Positions 14,424 to 17,528 of a stretch of 17,528 nucleotides of DNA are shown piece by piece. The notes below the pieces were generated by a model. That model searched no databases. It was not told where the DNA came from and was given only the letters and a program-made list of their open reading frames with translations. The stretch is taken from the NCBI GenBank assembly GCA_900547275.1, contig URGA01000040.1:1-17528 (forward strand). The letters are read 5' to 3'. The position numbers and the translations under genes were made by a program. Position 1 is the stretch's first letter. The number at the start of each line of letters is the position of its first letter. The DNA comes from an uncultured Oscillospiraceae bacterium. Its GTDB lineage: Bacteria; Bacillota; Clostridia; Oscillospirales; Acutalibacteraceae.

Positions 14424-17054
14424 ATGGCAAAAAAGTATTGCTACCTCTTCTCAGAGGGTAATGCAACTATGAGAGAGCTTCTTGGCGGTAAAGGTGCTAA
14501 CCTTGCAGAAATGACCAATATCGGTCTTCCTGTACCACAGGGTTTCACAATCACCACAGAGGCTTGCACTCAGTATTATGAGGACGGCCGCAAGATCAAC
14601 GATGAGATCATGGCTGAAATCAACGAGTACATCGTTAAGATGGAAGAAATCACCGGCAAAAAGTTCGGCGATAAGGAAAATCCGCTTCTTGTTTCAGTTC
14701 GTTCAGGCGCAAGAGCATCCATGCCCGGTATGATGGATACAATCCTCAACCTCGGCTTAAACGAAGATGTTGTTAACGCTATCGCTGAAAAGTCAGGAAA
14801 TCCCAGATGGGCTTGGGATTGCTACAGAAGATTTATCCAGATGTATTCTGACGTAGTTATGGAAGTTGGTAAGAAATATTTTGAAGAGCTTATCGACAAA
14901 ATGAAGGCTGAAAAAGGCGTAACTCAGGACGTTGAACTTACTGCTGACGACCTTAAAGAGCTTGCTTCTCAGTTTAAGGCTGAATATAAAGAAAAGATCG
15001 GCACAGAATTCCCCACCGACCCGAAAGAACAGCTTATGGGCGCTATCATGGCTGTATTCCGTTCATGGGACAACCCCCGTGCAAACGTTTACCGTCGTGA
15101 CAACGATATTCCTTATTCATGGGGTACTGCCGTTAACGTTCAGTCAATGGCATTCGGTAACATGGGTGACGACTGCGGTACAGGCGTTGCATTCACACGT
15201 GACCCTGCAACAGGTAAGAAGGGCCTCTTCGGTGAGTTCCTTACAAATGCTCAGGGCGAAGACGTTGTTGCCGGTGTTCGTACACCTATGCACATTTCAG
15301 AAATGGAGCAGAAATTCCCTGAGGCTTTCGCTGAGTTCACAAAGGTTTGCGAAACTCTTGAAAACCACTACAGAGATATGCAGGATATGGAATTTACTGT
15401 TGAACACGGTAAACTCTTCATGCTCCAGACACGTAACGGTAAGAGAACAGCACAGGCTGCTCTTCAGATTGCCTGCGACCTTGTTGACGAAGGCATGAGA
15501 ACTCCCGAAGAAGCAGTTGCTATGATCGATCCCCGTAACCTTGATACACTTCTTCATCCTCAGTTTGACGCTGCTGCTCTTAAGGCTGCAACTCCTGCTG
15601 GTAAGGGTCTCGGCGCATCTCCCGGTGCTGCTTGCGGTAAAGTTGTATTCAACGCTGACGACGCAGTAGAGTGGAATGCAAGAGGCGAAAAAGTTGTTCT
15701 TGTTCGTCTTGAGACTTCACCTGAAGATATCACTGGTATGAAAGCTTCTCAGGGTATCCTTACAGTTCGCGGCGGTATGACATCACACGCTGCCGTTGTT
15801 GCTCGTGGTATGGGTACATGCTGTGTTTCCGGCTGCGGCGACATCGTTATGGACGAAGAAAACAAGAAGTTCACACTCGCAGGCAAAGAGTACCACGAGG
15901 GTGATTACATTTCAATCGACGGTTCAACAGGTAACATTTACGAAGGAATTATTCCTACTGTTGACGCTACTATCGCAGGCACATTCGGCAGAATCATGGG
16001 CTGGGCTGACGAGTTCAGAAAGCTCAAGGTTCGCACAAACGCTGATACTCCTGCTGACGCCAAGAAAGCTCGTGAGCTTGGTGCAGAAGGTATCGGACTC
16101 TGCCGTACAGAGCATATGTTCTTTGAAGAGGACAGAATTGCTGCATTCCGTGAAATGATCTGCGCAGATACAGTTGAAGAGAGAGAAGCTGCTCTCGAGA
16201 AGATCCTTCCTTATCAGCAGGGTGACTTTGAGGCTCTTTACGAAGCTCTTGAAGGCTGCCCCGTAACAATCCGTTTCCTTGATCCTCCGCTCCATGAGTT
16301 CGTTCCCACTGAGGAAGAGGACATCAAGAAGCTTGCTGACGCTCAGGGCAAGACAGTTGAAGAAATCAAGGCTATCATTACTTCACTCCACGAGTTCAAC
16401 CCGATGATGGGTCACCGCGGACTTCGTCTTGCTGTAACATATCCTGAAATCGCTAAGATGCAGACTAAGGCTGTTATCCGTGCGGCTATCAATGTTCAGA
16501 AGGCTCATCCGGATTGGACAGTAGCTCCTGAAATCATGATCCCGCTTGCTTGCGACGCTAAGGAACTTAAGTATGTTAAGGACATCGTTGTTGCAACAGC
16601 TGACGCTGAAATCGCTGCTGCAGGCGTTGAAATGAAGTACGAAGTTGGTACTATGATCGAGATCCCCCGTGCTGCTCTTACAGCAGGCGATATCGCTAAG
16701 GAAGCTGAGTTCTTCTGCTTCGGTACTAACGACCTTACCCAGATGACTTACGGCTTCAGCCGTGACGACGCTGGTAAGTTCCTTGACGCTTACTATGACA
16801 AGAAGATCTTTGAAAACGATCCGTTTGCTAAGCTTGATACAGTTGGTGTAGGCCAGCTTATGAAGATGGCAGTTACAAACGGTAAGGCTGCTCGTCCTGA
16901 ACTTCACTGCGGTATTTGCGGTGAGCACGGCGGCGATCCTTCATCTGTTGAGTTCTGCCACCAGATCGGCCTTGACTATGTATCCTGCTCACCTTTCCGT
17001 GTACCGATCGCTCGTCTGGCTGCTGCTCAGGCTGCAATCAAGGATAACAAATAA
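14424..17054 (+). CDS. ppdK: Pyruvate, phosphate dikinase
   Basis: Interconverts pyruvate, ATP and phosphate with PEP, AMP and pyrophosphate. In anaerobic clostridia it works in pyrophosphate-linked glycolysis or gluconeogenesis, in the cytosol. The 876 residues match the C. symbiosum enzyme (about 874). The N-terminal ATP-binding domain has GGKGANLAEMTNIGLPVP and VRSGARASMPGMMDT (from residue 92). The central swivelling domain has GGMTSHAAVVARGMG with catalytic His455. The C-terminal PEP/pyruvate domain has GLCRTEHMFF, a GTMIEIPRAAL strand, FGTNDLTQMTYGFSRDD and CGICGEHGGDPSS, whose second Cys (832) corresponds to the catalytic acid/base. AGGAGG at 14409-14414 is nine bases before ATG. Codons are strongly biased (GCT, GTT, CTT, GGT), unlike its neighbours, which suggests high expression. 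It appears monocistronic: its own promoter and terminator flank it, and no ppdK regulatory-protein gene is visible. Confidence 0.97.
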   Translation: MAKKYCYLFSEGNATMRELLGGKGANLAEMTNIGLPVPQGFTITTEACTQYYEDGRKINDEIMAEINEYIVKMEEITGKKFGDKENPLLVSVRSGARASMPGMMDTILNLGLNEDVVNAIAEKSGNPRWAWDCYRRFIQMYSDVVMEVGKKYFEELIDKMKAEKGVTQDVELTADDLKELASQFKAEYKEKIGTEFPTDPKEQLMGAIMAVFRSWDNPRANVYRRDNDIPYSWGTAVNVQSMAFGNMGDDCGTGVAFTRDPATGKKGLFGEFLTNAQGEDVVAGVRTPMHISEMEQKFPEAFAEFTKVCETLENHYRDMQDMEFTVEHGKLFMLQTRNGKRTAQAALQIACDLVDEGMRTPEEAVAMIDPRNLDTLLHPQFDAAALKAATPAGKGLGASPGAACGKVVFNADDAVEWNARGEKVVLVRLETSPEDITGMKASQGILTVRGGMTSHAAVVARGMGTCCVSGCGDIVMDEENKKFTLAGKEYHEGDYISIDGSTGNIYEGIIPTVDATIAGTFGRIMGWADEFRKLKVRTNADTPADAKKARELGAEGIGLCRTEHMFFEEDRIAAFREMICADTVEEREAALEKILPYQQGDFEALYEALEGCPVTIRFLDPPLHEFVPTEEEDIKKLADAQGKTVEEIKAIITSLHEFNPMMGHRGLRLAVTYPEIAKMQTKAVIRAAINVQKAHPDWTVAPEIMIPLACDAKELKYVKDIVVATADAEIAAAGVEMKYEVGTMIEIPRAALTAGDIAKEAEFFCFGTNDLTQMTYGFSRDDAGKFLDAYYDKKIFENDPFAKLDTVGVGQLMKMAVTNGKAARPELHCGICGEHGGDPSSVEFCHQIGLDYVSCSPFRVPIARLAAAQAAIKDNK

Positions 17055-17074
17055 TCATACCGATTATATAAATT

Positions 17075-17109
17075 AAGAGAGTGTGTCCTTTCGGGCACAC
17101 TCTTTTTTG
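17075..17109 (+). terminator. Terminator after ppdK
   Basis: AGAGTGTGTCC, loop TTTC, GGGCACACTCT (11-bp stem with one wobble, extendable into the flanking A and T tracts), then a run of T. It begins about 20 bases after the ppdK stop codon. Confidence 0.93.
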
Positions 17110-17120
17110 TCTTTATCCGC

Positions 17121-17147
17121 TTGTAAAGGGAATGGCTATGTGATAAT
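17121..17147 (+). promoter_or_regulatory. Possible promoter of the DUF2804 gene
   Basis: TTGTAA (17121-17126) lies 15 bases before GATAAT (17142-17147), which has an upstream TG at 17139-17140 as in extended -10 promoters. The spacer is short, so this is tentative. It lies between the ppdK terminator and the start at 17192. Confidence 0.4.
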
Positions 17148-17191
17148 ATGTAAGTAAAGCAAAAGGGAAAAATAAATTAAGGAGTGGTCTT

Positions 17192-17528
17192 ATGCGCAAT
17201 CACGAGGTAACAACTTATCAGCGACTGCTGAAAGATGACGGAACCCTGAGGGAGCCGGGCTGGTCACGCCGCCCCGTTCAGGTCTACGACAGGCGTGATA
17301 TTAAAAAGAGAGCCAGCCGCATTAAAGAGTGGGATTACTATTCCGTTTTGTCAAACGACGGCAATTTCGGCGTCTGCTTTACTCTCTCTGACGACGGCTA
17401 TATCGGCCTCCAATCCGTAACATTTCTTGATTTTTCAAAGGGCTTTGAGCATACCGAAACGGTGCTCAACGCTTTCCCAATGGGCAAAATGAAAATGCCC
17501 TCAGTCTCTTCCGGCGGCAGTATCCGTT
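17192..17528 (+). CDS. DUF2804-family protein, N-terminal part
   Basis: The first 112 codons of a gene running off the right edge. AAGGAG (17179-17184) is seven bases before ATG. The start MRNHEVTTYQRLLKDDG, then LREPGWSRRPVQVYDR, RIKEWDYYSVLSND and the strand-rich FGVCFTLSDDGYIGLQSVT fit the N-terminus of DUF2804 proteins, which are usually about 330-350 residues. That family has no established function that I know. No signal peptide or membrane segment is seen in this part. It follows the ppdK terminator and so is probably its own transcription unit. Confidence 0.8.
   Translation, partial: MRNHEVTTYQRLLKDDGTLREPGWSRRPVQVYDRRDIKKRASRIKEWDYYSVLSNDGNFGVCFTLSDDGYIGLQSVTFLDFSKGFEHTETVLNAFPMGKMKMPSVSSGGSIR

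Noticed and set aside
16383..16928. Minus-strand open frame of 181 codons inside ppdK
   Set aside because: A shadow of the conserved PEP/pyruvate-binding domain, caused by the strong codon bias of ppdK.

Overview
The window looks like chromosome from an anaerobic Firmicute of class Clostridia, probably an Oscillospirales/Ruminococcaceae-type gut bacterium. The support is strong AGGAGG ribosome sites, a single-chain clostridial FGAM synthase, a pyruvate,phosphate dikinase very close in length and motifs to the Clostridium symbiosum enzyme, and secreted Ig-like, leucine-rich-repeat and dockerin-like proteins. This placement is inferred from the proteins, since no rRNA or tRNA gene is present. 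I see no mobile element, CRISPR array or phage gene.

Layout, left to right. Bases 1-1231 (minus strand) hold the N-terminal third of purL, running off the left edge. A plus-strand gene at about 1418-2584 encodes a protein of three PAS domains with no output domain. Its start is odd: a textbook ribosome site is followed by ACG where ATG would be expected, and it ends at a perfect 13-bp hairpin terminator. A strong promoter (2713-2741) then drives a two-gene secreted-protein unit. The first gene encodes a 2198-residue exported protein of Ig-like and helical FIVAR-like modules. The second lies 26 bases downstream and encodes an exported protein with an EF-hand, cysteine-containing leucine-rich repeats and a half dockerin-like C-terminus. 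A terminator closes the unit. A SAM-dependent methyltransferase follows (10842-11594).

The methyltransferase converges on a minus-strand operon (14218 down to 11661) of glmU, a VanW-family lipoprotein and a small membrane zinc-ribbon protein. The two converging transcripts share a terminator hairpin that looks bidirectional. glmU is divergent from ppdK (14424-17054), a full-length pyruvate,phosphate dikinase with recognisable promoters on both strands between them. After the ppdK terminator, a DUF2804-family gene begins at 17192 and runs off the right edge.

The core-metabolism genes (purL, glmU, ppdK) are ordinary and confidently named. The accessory content is the 2821-10769 secreted unit. 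In its large protein a module trio of about 262 residues is repeated and alternates between two subtypes, giving a higher-order period of about 540 residues. It has no visible cell-wall anchor, while the smaller partner carries the dockerin-like segment. I infer that the pair forms a surface or extracellular structure, but the ligand is unknown. The remaining points of interest are the PAS gene start and the glmU-linked VanW lipoprotein.
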